A stretch of 64,000 bases of DNA from Mycobacterium sp. JS623 (GTDB taxonomy: Bacteria > Actinomycetota > Actinomycetes > Mycobacteriales > Mycobacteriaceae). Every line of letters begins with the position of its first letter. The first letter of the stretch is position 1. Below are positions 50,051 to 62,587 of this stretch, piece after piece. The stretch lies in the NCBI RefSeq assembly GCF_000328565.1, contig NC_019966.1:5828001-5892000 (forward strand), given 5' to 3'. A program made the position numbers and the translations under genes. Under the pieces are notes generated by a model, which was given only the letters and a program-made list of their open reading frames with translations, was not told the origin of the DNA and ran no database searches.

Positions 50051-51565
50051 TCAGTTGCTGTGCCGACGAACAATCGGGAACAAAACAGTCTCCCGAATCG
50101 ACAGTCCCGTCAATGCCATCAACAGCCGGTCGATACCCATTCCGGTGCCAGTAGAAGGCGGCATCGCATACTCTAATGCGGACAAAAAATCCTCATCCAG
50201 AGCCATTGCCTCGTCGTCACCTGCGGCCGCTGCCCGCGCCTGAGCTTCGAACCTTTCGCGTTGGATAACGGGGTCGATCAGCTCGGAGTAGCCGGTCGCC
50301 AGTTCGATCCTTCGGACGTACAGATCCCACTTTTCCGTGACCCCTTCGACGCTGCGATGTGAGCGGGTCAACGGCGTCGTCTCGACAGGAAAATCACGCA
50401 CGAAGGTCGGCGCCCAAAGCTTGTTACCGACAGTATGTTCCCAAAGCTCCTCGACCAATTTCCCGTGCCCGTAACCGCGATCGCGCGGAATCTCTACTTC
50501 GAGCCGATCCGCGATCTCCCATAACCGATCCGCTGGAGTCTGCGGCGTGATCTCCTCACCGAGCGCCTCAGACAGAGACGGATACATTTGTATCGTCTGC
50601 CATTCCCCGTCGATGTCATAGAGGGTGCCATCGGGCAATGGCAGCTTTCTGCTGCCTATCGCTTCGTCAGCGACCTCCTGAATAACCTCGCGCGTCATGA
50701 CGGCGGAATCGTCGTAGGTGCCGTAGGCCTGATATGTCTCGAGCATCGCGAATTCGGGCGAATGCGTCCAATCCGCGCCTTCGTTTCGGAACACCCGATT
50801 CAACTCGAAGACGCGCTCGAATCCGCCTACCAAGCAACGCTTTAGGAAAAGTTCCGGCGCGATCCGAAGGTAGAGGTCGGCATCGAGCGCATTGGAGTGT
50901 GTCACGAAGGGACGGGCGGCGGCACCGCCTGCCAAGGTCTGCAGCATTGGCGTCTCGACTTCGAGAAAACCGCGCCGCTCCAACGCCGACCGGACGGCGC
51001 GCACGACTGCCACCCGTTGGCGAGCAATGGTGCGGGCCTCCGGACGAACGATCAAGTCGACATAGCGCTGCCGGACACGGGACTCTTCGCTCATCTCTTT
51101 ATGTGCAACGGGTAGGGGTCTTAGGGCCTTAGAAATAATTTGCCAGGAATCAGCAAGCACAGAAAGTTCTCCGCGCCGGGAACTGATCACCTCGCCGTGC
51201 GCGAAAACGAGGTCGCCTAGGTCAACGTCCGACTTCCAGGCGTCGAGCGATTCCTGGCCGACGCGGTCGAGGCTGATCATCACCTGGAGTTGGGTGCCGT
51301 CGCCCTCCTGCAGAGTCGCGAAGCAGAGCTTTCCGGAATTACGGGCGAACATGACCCTGCCCGCGACGCCAACGAGCTGGCCGGTTTCGGTGTTGGCCTC
51401 GAGGTCGGGATAGGCCTTGCGGATCTCCGCCAACGTGTGCGTGCGCGCGACCTCGACGGGGTAGGGCTCACGGCCTTCGGCGAGCAGCCGCTCCCGCTTG
51501 GCCTGACGGATCCGGAACTGCTCGGGAACGTCGGACTCGGAGTCGGGCTGATCAGGTGAGGTCAC
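50051..51565 (-). CDS. lysS: Lysyl-tRNA synthetase (class II)
   Basis: A 504-residue enzyme that charges tRNA-Lys. The N-terminal OB-fold domain (about 60-165) contains [20 protein letters not shown]. The class II catalytic core has motif 2, [20 protein letters not shown], and motif 3, [17 protein letters not shown]. This is the single-domain housekeeping form, not the LysX fusion of mycobacteria. It lies between coaX and lsr2, equivalent to Rv3598c. Its base composition in the 3' part (50.0-51.1 kb) looks somewhat lower in GC than its neighbours, though the protein is well conserved; I could not quantify this. Confidence 0.95.
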   Translation of the reverse strand: MTSPDQPDSESDVPEQFRIRQAKRERLLAEGREPYPVEVARTHTLAEIRKAYPDLEANTETGQLVGVAGRVMFARNSGKLCFATLQEGDGTQLQVMISLDRVGQESLDAWKSDVDLGDLVFAHGEVISSRRGELSVLADSWQIISKALRPLPVAHKEMSEESRVRQRYVDLIVRPEARTIARQRVAVVRAVRSALERRGFLEVETPMLQTLAGGAAARPFVTHSNALDADLYLRIAPELFLKRCLVGGFERVFELNRVFRNEGADWTHSPEFAMLETYQAYGTYDDSAVMTREVIQEVADEAIGSRKLPLPDGTLYDIDGEWQTIQMYPSLSEALGEEITPQTPADRLWEIADRLEVEIPRDRGYGHGKLVEELWEHTVGNKLWAPTFVRDFPVETTPLTRSHRSVEGVTEKWDLYVRRIELATGYSELIDPVIQRERFEAQARAAAAGDDEAMALDEDFLSALEYAMPPSTGTGMGIDRLLMALTGLSIRETVLFPIVRRHSN

Positions 51566-51713
51566 GGCCTGCCAGCTTAAATCAACGCAGGGCCGCTCCG
51601 AGCAGCGCGGCGGCGCTAGCCGCCCTCGCCGACCCCCGCGCGTTTTCCAGCGGCCTCTGTGCGTTGAGGAGCGCTGAGGAGCGCCGAGCGCAAAGGACGC
51701 ACAAGGATCACGC

Positions 51714-52529
51714 TCAGCGGGCCTGCTTCAGCCGGCCGCGGTTGCTGTCGCGGTTACGTTCGAACACCAGTCGCAGGCCGTCGAGCGTCAGGTGCTGATC
51801 GTACTTGTCGACGGTATGCAGGTCGGGCAACACCAGCGGAGCGGTATGTCCGGTGGCGACCACGGCGACGTCGTCGCCGGCGAAGCCGTCGACGTCCTCA
51901 CGGATGCGGCTGACTAGTCCGTCGACCAGGCCGGCGAATCCGAACACGGCACCGGCCTGCATGCACTCGACGGTATTCTTGCCGACGACCGAACGGGGCC
52001 TGGTCAGCTCGACGCGACGCAACGCCGCCGACCGCGCGGCTGCAGCATCGGAGGATACCTGCACGCCGGGAGCGATCGCCCCGCCGAGGAATTCACCCTT
52101 GGCCGAAACGACGTCCACACAGATAGACGAACCGAAGTCGACGACGATCGCTGCGGAATTGTACTTGTGAAAGGCTGCCAGGCAGTTGACGATGCGGTCT
52201 GCACCAACCTCTTTCGGGTTGTCGACCAACAGCGGGATGCCTGTGCGAACGCCGGGCTCGATCAACACGTGCGGCACTGACGGCCAATACTGCTCGAGCA
52301 TCAGCCGGACCTCGTGCAGCACAGACGGCACCGTCGACAGTCCCGCCGCACCGGTCAGGCGTTCGGAGTCGTCGCCGATCAAGCCGTCGATGGTGAGCGC
52401 CAGCTCATCGGAGGTCACCTCCGATTCGGTGCGAATCCGCCAGTGCTGCACCACTTTCGCGTGGTCACCCGAACCGGAGACCAGGCCGACGACGGTGTGG
52501 GTGTTGCGGACGTCGATAGCGAGAAGCAC
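51714..52529 (-). CDS. coaX: Type III pantothenate kinase
   Basis: It phosphorylates pantothenate, the first step of CoA synthesis. The 271-residue sequence shows the ASKHA-type phosphate motif near the start, [11 protein letters not shown], then [22 protein letters not shown] and [15 protein letters not shown] (catalytic Asp) and [14 protein letters not shown]. The Asp-Arg-Asn of the first motif replaces the commoner Asp-Gly-Asn, as in M. tuberculosis Rv3600c by recollection. It follows panD by 39 bases in the panC-panD-coaX series, so pantothenate synthesis and use sit together. Mycobacteria also have CoaA, so coaX may be non-essential. Confidence 0.93.
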   Translation of the reverse strand: MLLAIDVRNTHTVVGLVSGSGDHAKVVQHWRIRTESEVTSDELALTIDGLIGDDSERLTGAAGLSTVPSVLHEVRLMLEQYWPSVPHVLIEPGVRTGIPLLVDNPKEVGADRIVNCLAAFHKYNSAAIVVDFGSSICVDVVSAKGEFLGGAIAPGVQVSSDAAAARSAALRRVELTRPRSVVGKNTVECMQAGAVFGFAGLVDGLVSRIREDVDGFAGDDVAVVATGHTAPLVLPDLHTVDKYDQHLTLDGLRLVFERNRDSNRGRLKQAR

Positions 52530-52568
52530 GGGCTTACCTAGTCGTTTCTCGAGTCACTTCGTTCCTGC

Positions 52569-52976
52569 TCACCGTGGCGACATCAGCTCGGCCGCGTCGG
52601 ACGGCACATAGGCGGGGTCATGCCCCACGTCGATCTGCTTGTTGTCGGCGTCGACGAACACCACGCGGGGCTGATACGCCCTGGCCTCGGCGTCCTCCAT
52701 CGTGCCGTAGGCGATCAGGATCACCAGATCACCCGGATGCACGAGATGTGCAGCCGCACCGTTGATGCCGACCACACCGCTGCCGCGCTCACCGGTGATC
52801 GCGTAGGTGACCAGGCGTGCGCCGTTGTCGATGTCGACGATCGTGACCTGCTCACCCTCGAGCAGGTCCGCCGCGTCCATCAGGTCTGCGTCGATGGTCA
52901 CCGACCCGACATAGTGTAGGTCGGCCTTGGTGACCGTGGCGCGGTGGATCTTCGACTTGAGCATTGTGCGTAACAT
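52569..52976 (-). CDS. panD: Aspartate 1-decarboxylase
   Basis: It makes beta-alanine for pantothenate. The 135-residue proenzyme has the self-cleavage site Gly24-Ser25 in [12 protein letters not shown], which yields the pyruvoyl cofactor, and the conserved [21 protein letters not shown] and IAYG motifs. ATG 52976 overlaps the panC stop (TGATG) and the panC end supplies GGAGG as ribosome site, so translation is tightly coupled. The C-terminal tail ([16 protein letters not shown]) corresponds to the region tied to pyrazinamide resistance in M. tuberculosis. Equivalent to Rv3601c. Confidence 0.95.
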   Translation of the reverse strand: MLRTMLKSKIHRATVTKADLHYVGSVTIDADLMDAADLLEGEQVTIVDIDNGARLVTYAITGERGSGVVGINGAAAHLVHPGDLVILIAYGTMEDAEARAYQPRVVFVDADNKQIDVGHDPAYVPSDAAELMSPR

Positions 52977-53944
52977 CAATTCCTCCAAGGTAATTCGTGA
53001 CTGCCAGCCGAGCCGGCGGTAGAGCTTGAGTCGTCAGACCCCACTCGTGGGTGTCCGTCGGTGGCGGTGGTTGCTCCGATGTCGATGGCGATGTTGTCGA
53101 GAAGTCTGGTACCGCCGAGCCGGCCGGCGATGAGCATGCGGGCGACACCCTCTGCGGGAGCAGGACCCAGCATCGCGTCTCGCACCTCGAGGTAGTCGAC
53201 GTCGATCGCGGGCACCTCGTCAAGCACAGCGCGTGCGGCGTCCAGCGCCGATGCAGTGCCCCCCGACGCGGCGTACATGCCTGCGAGCAGTGCAGCCGAC
53301 AGCGCACCGGCCTGCTCGCGTTCGTCGTCGCTGAGATAGCGGTTGCGCGACGACATGGCCAGCCCGTCGGCCTCCCGCACAATCGGCACCCCGACGATCT
53401 GTGTGTCGATGTTGAGGTCGTCGACCATCTGCCGGATCAGCACCAGTTGCTGGTAATCCTTCTCGCCGAAGAACGCCCGATCCGGATGCACGATCTGCAG
53501 CAGCTTGAGCACGACAGTCAGTACACCCGCGAAATGCGTTGGGCGGGCGGCGCCTTCGAGCTCAGTGCCCAGCCGCCCAGGATGCACGGAAGTGCGCATG
53601 CCATCCGGATACATGTCGGCGGCCGTCGGCGTGAACGCGATCTCGACGCCTTCTGCGCGCAGCGCCGCGAGATCGTCGTCGAGGGTGCGCGGGTAGGCAT
53701 CGAGGTCCTCGCCCGCGCCGAACTGCAACGGATTGACGAAGATCGACACCACGACCACGGCGCCCTGCACCCGCTTGGCGGACCGGACCAGCGTCAGATG
53801 GCCCTCGTGCAGCGCGCCCATCGTGGGCACCAACATCACCCGGCGGCCAGTCGCGCGCAGCGCCCCGGCGACAGAGGAGACGTCGCGCGGGCTGGCGTAG
53901 ACGTTGAGGTCACCGGCGGTGAACTTCGGCTTCGACATGGTCAT
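52976..53944 (-). CDS. panC: Pantothenate synthetase
   Basis: It ligates pantoate and beta-alanine with ATP. The 322-residue protein carries the HIGH-type [14 protein letters not shown] (about 39-52), [32 protein letters not shown] and the KMSKS-like [10 protein letters not shown]. The last 30 residues are Ser/Gly-rich and unconserved. It overlaps the upstream Rossmann-fold gene by four bases and panD by one. A start at the second Met (MSKPKF) is equally possible. Equivalent to Rv3602c. Confidence 0.95.
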   Translation of the reverse strand: MTMSKPKFTAGDLNVYASPRDVSSVAGALRATGRRVMLVPTMGALHEGHLTLVRSAKRVQGAVVVVSIFVNPLQFGAGEDLDAYPRTLDDDLAALRAEGVEIAFTPTAADMYPDGMRTSVHPGRLGTELEGAARPTHFAGVLTVVLKLLQIVHPDRAFFGEKDYQQLVLIRQMVDDLNIDTQIVGVPIVREADGLAMSSRNRYLSDDEREQAGALSAALLAGMYAASGGTASALDAARAVLDEVPAIDVDYLEVRDAMLGPAPAEGVARMLIAGRLGGTRLLDNIAIDIGATTATDGHPRVGSDDSSSTAGSAGSHELPWRN

Positions 53945-54864
53945 GATTGTCCCGCTTCGGCAAGCACCGCGAATACTTCCTTTGGCGCATGCGCACGCTG
54001 CGCCGTGCGCAACGAGTTGGCCCGATATGCCTGCGCCAGTTGCGGATCCACTTCTGCGAGCGCCCGTAGGTGGCCGGCGACCGCGTCCGCGTCGCCGCGG
54101 GCGACCGGCCCGGTCAGGGCCGCCTGCCCGCGCTGCAGCGCGTTCTCCAACGATGCCCGCGCCAGCGGGCCGATCACCCGTTCGGCGATGCCCCCTGGCG
54201 CGTCACCAACCAGTTCCTGCCCCAACAATTCCTGACCCCACAGCGCCGCACGCAACGCTTCGACGGCGTCAAGCAGCACCGTGACGACGTGGTTGCTCGC
54301 GTGGGCCAGCGCCGAGTGATACAGCGCGCGGGCGTCCTCGCGGACGCGGAACGGTTCGCCGCCGATCTCGAGCACCAGCGCCTGCGCGATCGCATATCCG
54401 ACCTCGTCGGCGGCGGTGAGGCCGAAACACGTTTCGGACAACCGCGCAATGTCCTCGTCTGAACCGGTGAACGTCATCGCCGGATGGATGGCCAGCGGAA
54501 TGCAGTCCTGGTCGGTCAGCGGTGCGAGCACGCCGATGCCGTTAGCACCTGAGGTGTGCGCGACGATGGTGCCCGGCCGCACCGAGGACGTCGCCGCCAA
54601 ACCCGACACCAGCCCCGCGAGCTCGGCGTCCGGCACCGCCAGCAACAGCAGTTCGGCCCGACCGGCGACGTCGTCAGGTGGCAGGACCGCGGTGTCAGGC
54701 AGCCAGCGCTCGGCCCGCTGGCGCGAAGCGCGCGAAATCGCGCTGCATGCCACCACTACATGATCGGCGCGCTCCAGCGCCACGCCGAGCGCAGTCCCTA
54801 CCCGACCAGCGGAGATGATGCCGATCGTGAGGCGCGCCGGACGCAGTCCGTCCACCTGCTCCAT
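53941..54864 (-). CDS. Rossmann-fold DUF2520 protein (Rv3603c-like)
   Basis: A 307-residue protein with an N-terminal NAD(P)-binding fold, [19 protein letters not shown], a middle segment [17 protein letters not shown] and the DUF2520 half beginning near [18 protein letters not shown]. The Gly-rich turn reads GIISAGRVG, one Gly short of the classical pattern. It is consistently next to panC and panD in actinobacteria and was proposed to supply a ketopantoate-reductase-like step, but that is unproven. Start at ATG 54864; it overlaps panC. Confidence 0.8.
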   Translation of the reverse strand: MEQVDGLRPARLTIGIISAGRVGTALGVALERADHVVVACSAISRASRQRAERWLPDTAVLPPDDVAGRAELLLLAVPDAELAGLVSGLAATSSVRPGTIVAHTSGANGIGVLAPLTDQDCIPLAIHPAMTFTGSDEDIARLSETCFGLTAADEVGYAIAQALVLEIGGEPFRVREDARALYHSALAHASNHVVTVLLDAVEALRAALWGQELLGQELVGDAPGGIAERVIGPLARASLENALQRGQAALTGPVARGDADAVAGHLRALAEVDPQLAQAYRANSLRTAQRAHAPKEVFAVLAEAGQS

Positions 54865-54944
54865 CGCAGACGACCTCGCAAAATATCTGGTTTCTTCGTT
54901 CCGGTCCTGCGTTGCGGGTACCGGACGGTCGCCACGAGCCTAAC

Positions 54945-56330
54945 TCACTCGTCGCGGCGCCTGCGACGGCCGCCCCCGGTCGGGGTGGCCTGTAGCCGCG
55001 CCAGCAGCTCGGCAACCGACTGCCCGCCGGTGTCCTCTGCGCTGCGGTGACGCCGTCCCTCGGGCTCAGCAGGTGGCGGCTCGGTCGCCGGCGCTGGCTC
55101 GGGCTCTGAGTGCGGCGGCGGGCCGGCGGATTCCGCGTGCAAGGACGGCGGCGCGGGCGGGCGCCCGGGATCGCCGGTTTCCGGCGGCGCGGAGTGGCGG
55201 CCGCGGCGAGGCTCGGCGGGTGGGGATTGCATGGCGGGCTGAGCAGGCCCATAGGCAGGGGCCGGTTCGGGTGCCCGCCGCCTGCCGACATACTCGGCGG
55301 CCGACCCGTTCTCCGCTGGTGCATCGGTCGCCGCGGGCGCAACCCAGTTGCTGCCCGGTGCGCCGGCGGGTATCCACTGACCGTCGGCAGGCGCGGGCTG
55401 CCAATTGGGGTCCTCTGCGACCGGTTCTTCCTGCGCGACGGGGTGCGGCTCGGGAGTCGGCTCGGGCTCCGGGGGCGGCTCTGGCTCGGAGCGCGGCGGT
55501 GGCGGTGGTTCCGGCGGCGGGGCGGGTGCCTCCGGCGGCGGGGCGGGTGGCCGTTCCTGTTGCGTTGGCTCCCAAGTGAATTGGGTGGTGGTCTCCGTCG
55601 CCGATGGCGGTGGTGACCACGCACGCGGCTGCTCCTCAACGCGATGGCGTCGGGCCCGCTCCTGCTCGGTTTCCGACGGTCGGCGGTGCGCACCCCCGGC
55701 CATCGGCGCCCAGTCCGCCTCGGGGGTGTGAGGTTCGGCGGACACATCGATGATCGGGCTTTCCTCGGTGTTCGCATCGAGGTCGTCGCGGTCTTCGGCG
55801 TCGATTCGGCTGGCGGTGACCCGGCCTGCGGATTCTGGAACCCGCGGCCAGTCGCCGTATTCACGGCTGCGATCCGTTTCGATCGCAGGCCGATGCGACA
55901 GGTCGGCGTCGAACAGAATTTCCAGATTGGCACGCAGCGCTGCCAATTCGGCCCGCAGACCGGCGACCTCGTCGGCGGCTTGGGCGCGGATTTCCGAGGT
56001 CAACTCGCGACGCAGCTGCGTTTCCACCGTCAGCTCGTATTCGCGGCGCGCCGAGATCTCGCGGTCCAACTGCAAGTCGTAGACCAACTTCAGGTCCCGC
56101 ACCTTGGCCTGGTCGATATCGCTTTGTCTGCGATAGATCACCGACACGAATGCGGCCACTACGGCGGCCCACAACGCCAGGATGACGGCCAGCTTCAGCA
56201 ACTCCACCTTGTTGGTGAACACCAGCGCCGAACTCGCCCCAATGGCGAGCACCAGCAACACCGTCAGCAGCACCCAACCCGGCCTGCGGGCAGCGCGCCG
56301 GGAACGCCTACCGCGGGACAGATCGGCCAT
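54945..56330 (-). CDS. Membrane protein with coiled coil and Pro-rich tail (Rv3604c-like)
   Basis: A 461-residue protein. A basic N-terminus precedes two transmembrane helices (about 17-38, GWVLLTVLLVLAIGASSALV, and 43-65). Residues 70-140 form a charged helical region (DLKLVYDLQLDREISARREY). Residues 200-460 are a low-complexity Pro/Glu/Ala-rich tail with repeats such as PPPEAPAPPPEPPPPP. The tail is likely disordered and cytoplasmic. ATG 56330 is preferred over 56357. It resembles Rv3604c; the role is unknown, perhaps linked to cell-envelope or folate-locus expression only by position. Confidence 0.78.
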   Translation of the reverse strand: MADLSRGRRSRRAARRPGWVLLTVLLVLAIGASSALVFTNKVELLKLAVILALWAAVVAAFVSVIYRRQSDIDQAKVRDLKLVYDLQLDREISARREYELTVETQLRRELTSEIRAQAADEVAGLRAELAALRANLEILFDADLSHRPAIETDRSREYGDWPRVPESAGRVTASRIDAEDRDDLDANTEESPIIDVSAEPHTPEADWAPMAGGAHRRPSETEQERARRHRVEEQPRAWSPPPSATETTTQFTWEPTQQERPPAPPPEAPAPPPEPPPPPRSEPEPPPEPEPTPEPHPVAQEEPVAEDPNWQPAPADGQWIPAGAPGSNWVAPAATDAPAENGSAAEYVGRRRAPEPAPAYGPAQPAMQSPPAEPRRGRHSAPPETGDPGRPPAPPSLHAESAGPPPHSEPEPAPATEPPPAEPEGRRHRSAEDTGGQSVAELLARLQATPTGGGRRRRRDE

Positions 56331-56406
56331 GGGGCGACTGTACCCGCCACAGGTCATCTCGCGTGTCGACCCATTCGGCGATTCGGCCGAAGGTGCTGCA
56401 GGTCAG

Positions 56407-56883
56407 CTACTCGGTCGCCCCGTCGGCGCTGTCGGGCGGCTCCTCCGGCGACTTGCAGCAATGCTGTAGCCATAGCGCAGCAATCACCAGCGCGAGCGCG
56501 CAGACCGCCGCCACGACCGCTCCGGCGGTATCTTCCCCCGCCACCCGCAGTGCGCCGCGGCGCGGCAAAACATAAACGACCACAGCGATCCACCAACCGA
56601 ACACCAGCGCGCCCACCCACGCCGACGCCTTCGCGATCATGACCGACCGCGCGACCGCCAGCGGATGCAGCCAACCGCGGGCGTCACCGATCTCATTGTT
56701 GTTGATCTTGGCCCGTACGAAGAACGCCCAACCGGCCTCAGCGATCGCGACGGCGAGCAGAGACACTCCAGTCCAGACGGTGATCGGCGGGAAGTAGCGG
56801 TACACCAGCACGACGAACATGTAGCCCACGACGGCGGCCAGCACCGTCGCGGCCGTCAGGTCACGCTTGCGGGTTGGTCCCAT
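56407..56883 (-). CDS. DUF3180 membrane protein (Rv3605c-like)
   Basis: A 158-residue membrane protein with four hydrophobic segments (AATVLAAVVGYMFVVLVYRY, GVSLLAVAIAEAGWAFFV, ASAWVGALVFGWWIAVVVYV and AGAVVAAVCALALVIAALWL). DUF3180 is always beside folK in mycobacteria. The ATG at 56883 overlaps the folK stop (TGATG); upstream extension to 57012 has no support. It ends with a Cys-Cys-Lys tail. Role unknown. Confidence 0.85.
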   Translation of the reverse strand: MGPTRKRDLTAATVLAAVVGYMFVVLVYRYFPPITVWTGVSLLAVAIAEAGWAFFVRAKINNNEIGDARGWLHPLAVARSVMIAKASAWVGALVFGWWIAVVVYVLPRRGALRVAGEDTAGAVVAAVCALALVIAALWLQHCCKSPEEPPDSADGATE

Positions 56884-57395
56884 CAGCTCAACGCCAGCTC
56901 GGTGAGGCGCACGCCGTCGCGGTCGGCAGCTTCCAGTTCGGAGAGCAGCCCCGCAACGCGACGCGGTTCGCCGGCCACCGTCAACGTGGCATCGGGGTCG
57001 ACCGCCAGCCACGGGATCAGCACGAACGCCCTTATGTGAGCCAGCGGGTGTGGCAGCGTGAGCTCGGCGTCACGGGAGGTGACTTCGCGGTCGCCGTCAT
57101 GGCAGGTGACGAGATCCACATCGAGAGTGCGCGGGCCCCACCGCTCTTCGCGTACCCGGTCGGCCGCGGCTTCCAGTTCGTGTGCGCGACGAAGCCAGCC
57201 ATGGGAGTCCATAGCTGGGTCATCAGCGATCAGCACTGCATTGAGAAACGGGCCCTGCTCCACACCCCCCCACGGGGGCGTCTCATAAACCGGCGACACC
57301 GCGCGCACCGCCCCGCCGAGCCCGTCGACCACCGACTGCAGCCGAGCCAGCCGATCGCCGAGGTTCGATCCGATGGACAACACGATTTGAGTCAC
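56883..57395 (-). CDS. folK: 2-amino-4-hydroxy-6-hydroxymethyldihydropteridine pyrophosphokinase
   Basis: It transfers pyrophosphate from ATP to hydroxymethyldihydropterin. The 170-residue sequence has the N-terminal [15 protein letters not shown], the substrate loop [21 protein letters not shown]/magnesium motif [11 protein letters not shown] with two catalytic Asp residues, and [16 protein letters not shown]. It overlaps folB by four bases and the DUF3180 gene by one, keeping the folate operon coupled. Equivalent to Rv3606c. Confidence 0.95.
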   Translation of the reverse strand: MTQIVLSIGSNLGDRLARLQSVVDGLGGAVRAVSPVYETPPWGGVEQGPFLNAVLIADDPAMDSHGWLRRAHELEAAADRVREERWGPRTLDVDLVTCHDGDREVTSRDAELTLPHPLAHIRAFVLIPWLAVDPDATLTVAGEPRRVAGLLSELEAADRDGVRLTELALS

Positions 57396-57775
57396 GCTGC
57401 ACCGCCACGCCCGCCGCGACGCGAACGCCGCGCTGTGACAGCAACATCGGAGAAGGTCAGTGGGATGGGTGCCGAGGGTTTGTGCACGACGACCTCGACG
57501 GCGTGCACGCGTTCGTCGGTCATCATATCGTCGGCGATCGCGCCGGCCACCGACTCGATGAGGTCGCGCGGCGGCCCGGCGACGATGTCGGCGGCGCGCT
57601 GGGCGAGCACGCCGTAGTCGAGAGTGTCGGCGAGGTCGTCACTCGCGGCCGCGGTCGCCAGGTCGATCCATACCGTGATGTCGACGACGAAGTCCTGGCC
57701 GTCGCGCCGCTCGTGATCCAACACGCCGTGGCGACCGCGAACGGTCAAGCCACGCAACTCGATTCGATCAGCCAT
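57392..57775 (-). CDS. folB: Dihydroneopterin aldolase
   Basis: It cleaves dihydroneopterin to hydroxymethyldihydropterin and glycolaldehyde. The 127-residue protein shows [31 protein letters not shown], the pterin-contact Glu in [13 protein letters not shown] and the catalytic Lys in [20 protein letters not shown] start at ATG 57775 (MADRIELRG), eight bases inside the end of folP; an upstream start at 57790 would add five residues. Equivalent to Rv3607c. Confidence 0.94.
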   Translation of the reverse strand: MADRIELRGLTVRGRHGVLDHERRDGQDFVVDITVWIDLATAAASDDLADTLDYGVLAQRAADIVAGPPRDLIESVAGAIADDMMTDERVHAVEVVVHKPSAPIPLTFSDVAVTARRSRRGGRGGAA

Positions 57776-58586
57776 GCCAGACCTCGACAACCTTCAAAGC
57801 GTCCACCGTGGCCCGCACGTCGTGCACGCGCACTCCCCACGCCCCGTGCAGTGCTGCCAGCGCGGAGATCACCGCGGTCGCGGTCTCCCTGCCGTCCGGC
57901 GGCCGCGGTTCACCCTTTGGGTCGGCCAGCAATGTTCCGAGGAAACGTTTACGCGACGCCCCGACGAGCACAGGGATGCCGGTGCCGACGAACTCTGGCA
58001 GCGCGCGCAACAACGCCCAATTGTGTTCTGCGGTCTTGGCGAAACCCAGACCGGGATCGATGATCAGCCTGGACGGATCGACACCTGCGTGCACGGCCGC
58101 GTCGACGCTTGCCAGCAGTTCGTCACGCACCGTAGCGACCACGTCGCGATAATCAGGCACCTCGTGGGGCGCTTCGGCGCCGACCGAGCGCCAATGCATC
58201 AGCACCCACGGCACTTTCGCGTCGGCAAGCAGCGGGGCCATGTTGGGGTCGGCACGTCCACCAGAAACGTCGTTGACGATCTGAGCGCCGTTTTCTAACG
58301 CCGCCTGTGCCACCTCGGCATGCATGGTGTCTATGCTGACCGTAATGCCTTGTCCGGCAAGCTCTTTGATGACCGGAAGCACGCGTGCGGACTCGACTCG
58401 CGACTCGACGCGGGTGGCGCCTGGCCGGGTCGATTCGCCGCCGACGTCGACGATCGCGGCGCCCTCGGCGGCCAACATCAACCCGTGTTCGACGGCGCGG
58501 TCACGGTCGAGGAACAATCCCCCGTCGGAGAAGGAATCGTCGGTGACGTTCACGACTCCCATTACCTGCACGCGCGTCGTGCTCAC
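57768..58586 (-). CDS. folP: Dihydropteroate synthase
   Basis: It condenses p-aminobenzoate with hydroxymethyldihydropterin pyrophosphate and is the sulfonamide target. The 272-residue TIM barrel has [85 protein letters not shown] and [15 protein letters not shown] 58586 overlaps the folE stop (GTGA) and gives the expected N-terminus (VQVMGVVNV); the ATG far upstream is inside folE. Equivalent to folP1 (Rv3608c). Confidence 0.95.
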   Translation of the reverse strand: MSTTRVQVMGVVNVTDDSFSDGGLFLDRDRAVEHGLMLAAEGAAIVDVGGESTRPGATRVESRVESARVLPVIKELAGQGITVSIDTMHAEVAQAALENGAQIVNDVSGGRADPNMAPLLADAKVPWVLMHWRSVGAEAPHEVPDYRDVVATVRDELLASVDAAVHAGVDPSRLIIDPGLGFAKTAEHNWALLRALPEFVGTGIPVLVGASRKRFLGTLLADPKGEPRPPDGRETATAVISALAALHGAWGVRVHDVRATVDALKVVEVWHG

Positions 58587-59197
58587 TTTCGCAGGATCAG
58601 ATCCAGCGCCTCGGCACGCGATGCCGCATCGCATTTGAACTGGCCACGCACCGCCGACGTGGTGGTGATGGCGCCGGGTTTACGCACGCCGCGCATTGCC
58701 ATGCAAAGGTGTTCGGCCTCGATGACGACGATCACACCGCGCGGATCGAGTTTGCGCATCAGCGCATCGGCGATCTGTGCAGTGAGCCGCTCTTGCACCT
58801 GCGGGCGTTTGGCGTACAAGTCGACGAGCCGGGCGATCTTCGAGAGCCCGGTGACGCGGCCGTCCTTGCCGGGAATGTAGCCGACGTGCGCGAGGCCGTG
58901 GAACGACACCAGATGGTGCTCGCAGGTCGAGTACATCGGGATCTGCTTGACCAACACCAATTCGTCGTGCTGCTCGTCAAAGGTGGTGTCCAGCACGGTA
59001 TCCGGATCGGTGTAGAGACCGGCGAACAGCTCCTTGTATGCCCGCGCCACGCGAGCGGGAGTGTCCTCCAGCCCGTGCCGGTCGGGGTTCTCCCCGATCG
59101 CGATCAGCAGTTCGCGAACCGCGGCCTCGGCACGCGGTTGGTCGAACACCGGGCTGGTGAACGTGGCCGAGTTGTTGTGCGGCCGCGTCATGGTCAT
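58583..59197 (-). CDS. folE: GTP cyclohydrolase I
   Basis: It opens GTP to dihydroneopterin triphosphate, the first step of folate synthesis. The 204-residue sequence carries the zinc and catalytic residues in [20 protein letters not shown] (Cys and two His), [20 protein letters not shown] and [15 protein letters not shown] (second zinc Cys). It starts 18 bases downstream of ftsH. MTMTRPHN has two candidate Met starts two codons apart. Equivalent to Rv3609c. Confidence 0.95.
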   Translation of the reverse strand: MTMTRPHNNSATFTSPVFDQPRAEAAVRELLIAIGENPDRHGLEDTPARVARAYKELFAGLYTDPDTVLDTTFDEQHDELVLVKQIPMYSTCEHHLVSFHGLAHVGYIPGKDGRVTGLSKIARLVDLYAKRPQVQERLTAQIADALMRKLDPRGVIVVIEAEHLCMAMRGVRKPGAITTTSAVRGQFKCDAASRAEALDLILRK

Positions 59198-59215
59198 CGA
59201 GCCTCCGTTTATCTG

Positions 59216-61525
<2,310 letters not shown>

Positions 61526-61690
61526 TGATTGTCCGTCGAGTTCATCTGTTGGCGACCGCTCGGCGGCCGGTGTCCTTCCATACGCGCAGCTGGAAACCTC
61601 AAGGCTACCGCTAGACCAACGAACGACAGTTCCCGACGGTTGTCTCGCGGACTCTTCCGGCAACCACCGCCCTGTGCTTGGCTGTTGGTC

Positions 61691-62587
61691 GTGCTGACCT
61701 CGACTGAGCGGTTAGTTGAGACAAATGGCGTTTCACTTCGGGTGTACGAGGCCGGCGAGCGCGGCTCCCCCGTCGTGGTGTTGGCCCACGGGTTCCCCGA
61801 ACTGGCCTACTCGTGGCGACATCAGATACCGGCGATCGCAGACGCGGGCTACCTCGTGCTGGCCCCGGATCAGCGCGGCTACGGCGGCTCGGACCGGCCG
61901 GAGGCTATCGAGGACTACGACATCCACGCGCTCACGGGCGACCTTGTCGGCCTGCTCGACGATGTCGGCGCAGAGCGAGCGATATTCATCGGCCACGACT
62001 GGGGCGCCATGGTGGTGTGGCACACCGCGGTATTGCACCCCGACCGCGTGCGGGCGGTCGCGGGCCTGTCCGTTCCGCCCATTCCTCGCGCCCGGTCCCG
62101 TCCCACCGAACGCTGGCGGCAGAAGTTCGGTGACGACTTCTACATGCTGCGGTTCCAGGAGCCCGGCGTCGCGGAGGCCGAGATGGAAGCCGACGTGGCT
62201 GCGACGATGAGCGGAATGTTCGCCGGGGTGTTGACGGGACGCGCCCCGCTGCCGAACTGGATCAGCGCCGACGAGTTCGACCACTACGTCACCGAGTTCA
62301 GCAGGACCGGGTTCACCGGGGCGCTGAACTGGTACCGCAACTACGACCGTAACTGGGAGTCGACGCCGCAGCTCGCCGACGCGAAGATCACGGTGCCCGC
62401 CCTGTTCGTCGCCGGCACTGCCGACCCCGTCGGCCCGACGATGAATCCCGCTCGCGCACGTGAACTGGCCACGGGGCCCTATGCCGAAAAGTGGATCGAA
62501 GGTGCGGGGCATTGGGTGCAGCAGGAACGCGCCGACGACGTCAACCGAATCCTGCTGGCATTCCTGACCGAAGTGGAGAAGCCATGA
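61691..62587 (+). CDS. ephA: Epoxide hydrolase EphA-like
   Basis: A 298-residue alpha/beta-hydrolase that opens epoxides to diols. It has oxyanion motif [10 protein letters not shown], nucleophile Asp in [10 protein letters not shown], the lid Tyr region EFDHYVTEF and [10 protein letters not shown], and His in [12 protein letters not shown]. Compared with the M. tuberculosis EphA I remember, the lid is about 25 residues shorter, between [10 protein letters not shown] and LPNWISADE. The start at GTG 61691 ([14 protein letters not shown]) matches family proteins; the frame is open up to 61529. Divergent from ftsH. Coupled to the next gene by ATGA. Confidence 0.85.
   Translation: MLTSTERLVETNGVSLRVYEAGERGSPVVVLAHGFPELAYSWRHQIPAIADAGYLVLAPDQRGYGGSDRPEAIEDYDIHALTGDLVGLLDDVGAERAIFIGHDWGAMVVWHTAVLHPDRVRAVAGLSVPPIPRARSRPTERWRQKFGDDFYMLRFQEPGVAEAEMEADVAATMSGMFAGVLTGRAPLPNWISADEFDHYVTEFSRTGFTGALNWYRNYDRNWESTPQLADAKITVPALFVAGTADPVGPTMNPARARELATGPYAEKWIEGAGHWVQQERADDVNRILLAFLTEVEKP

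Noticed and set aside
51616..51702. 28-codon minus-strand frame between coaX and lysS
   Set aside because: It sits where M. tuberculosis has a very short annotated gene (Rv3599c), but there is no ribosome site and the stretch is a GC-rich near-repeat of GAGGAGCGC, so coding is not supported.
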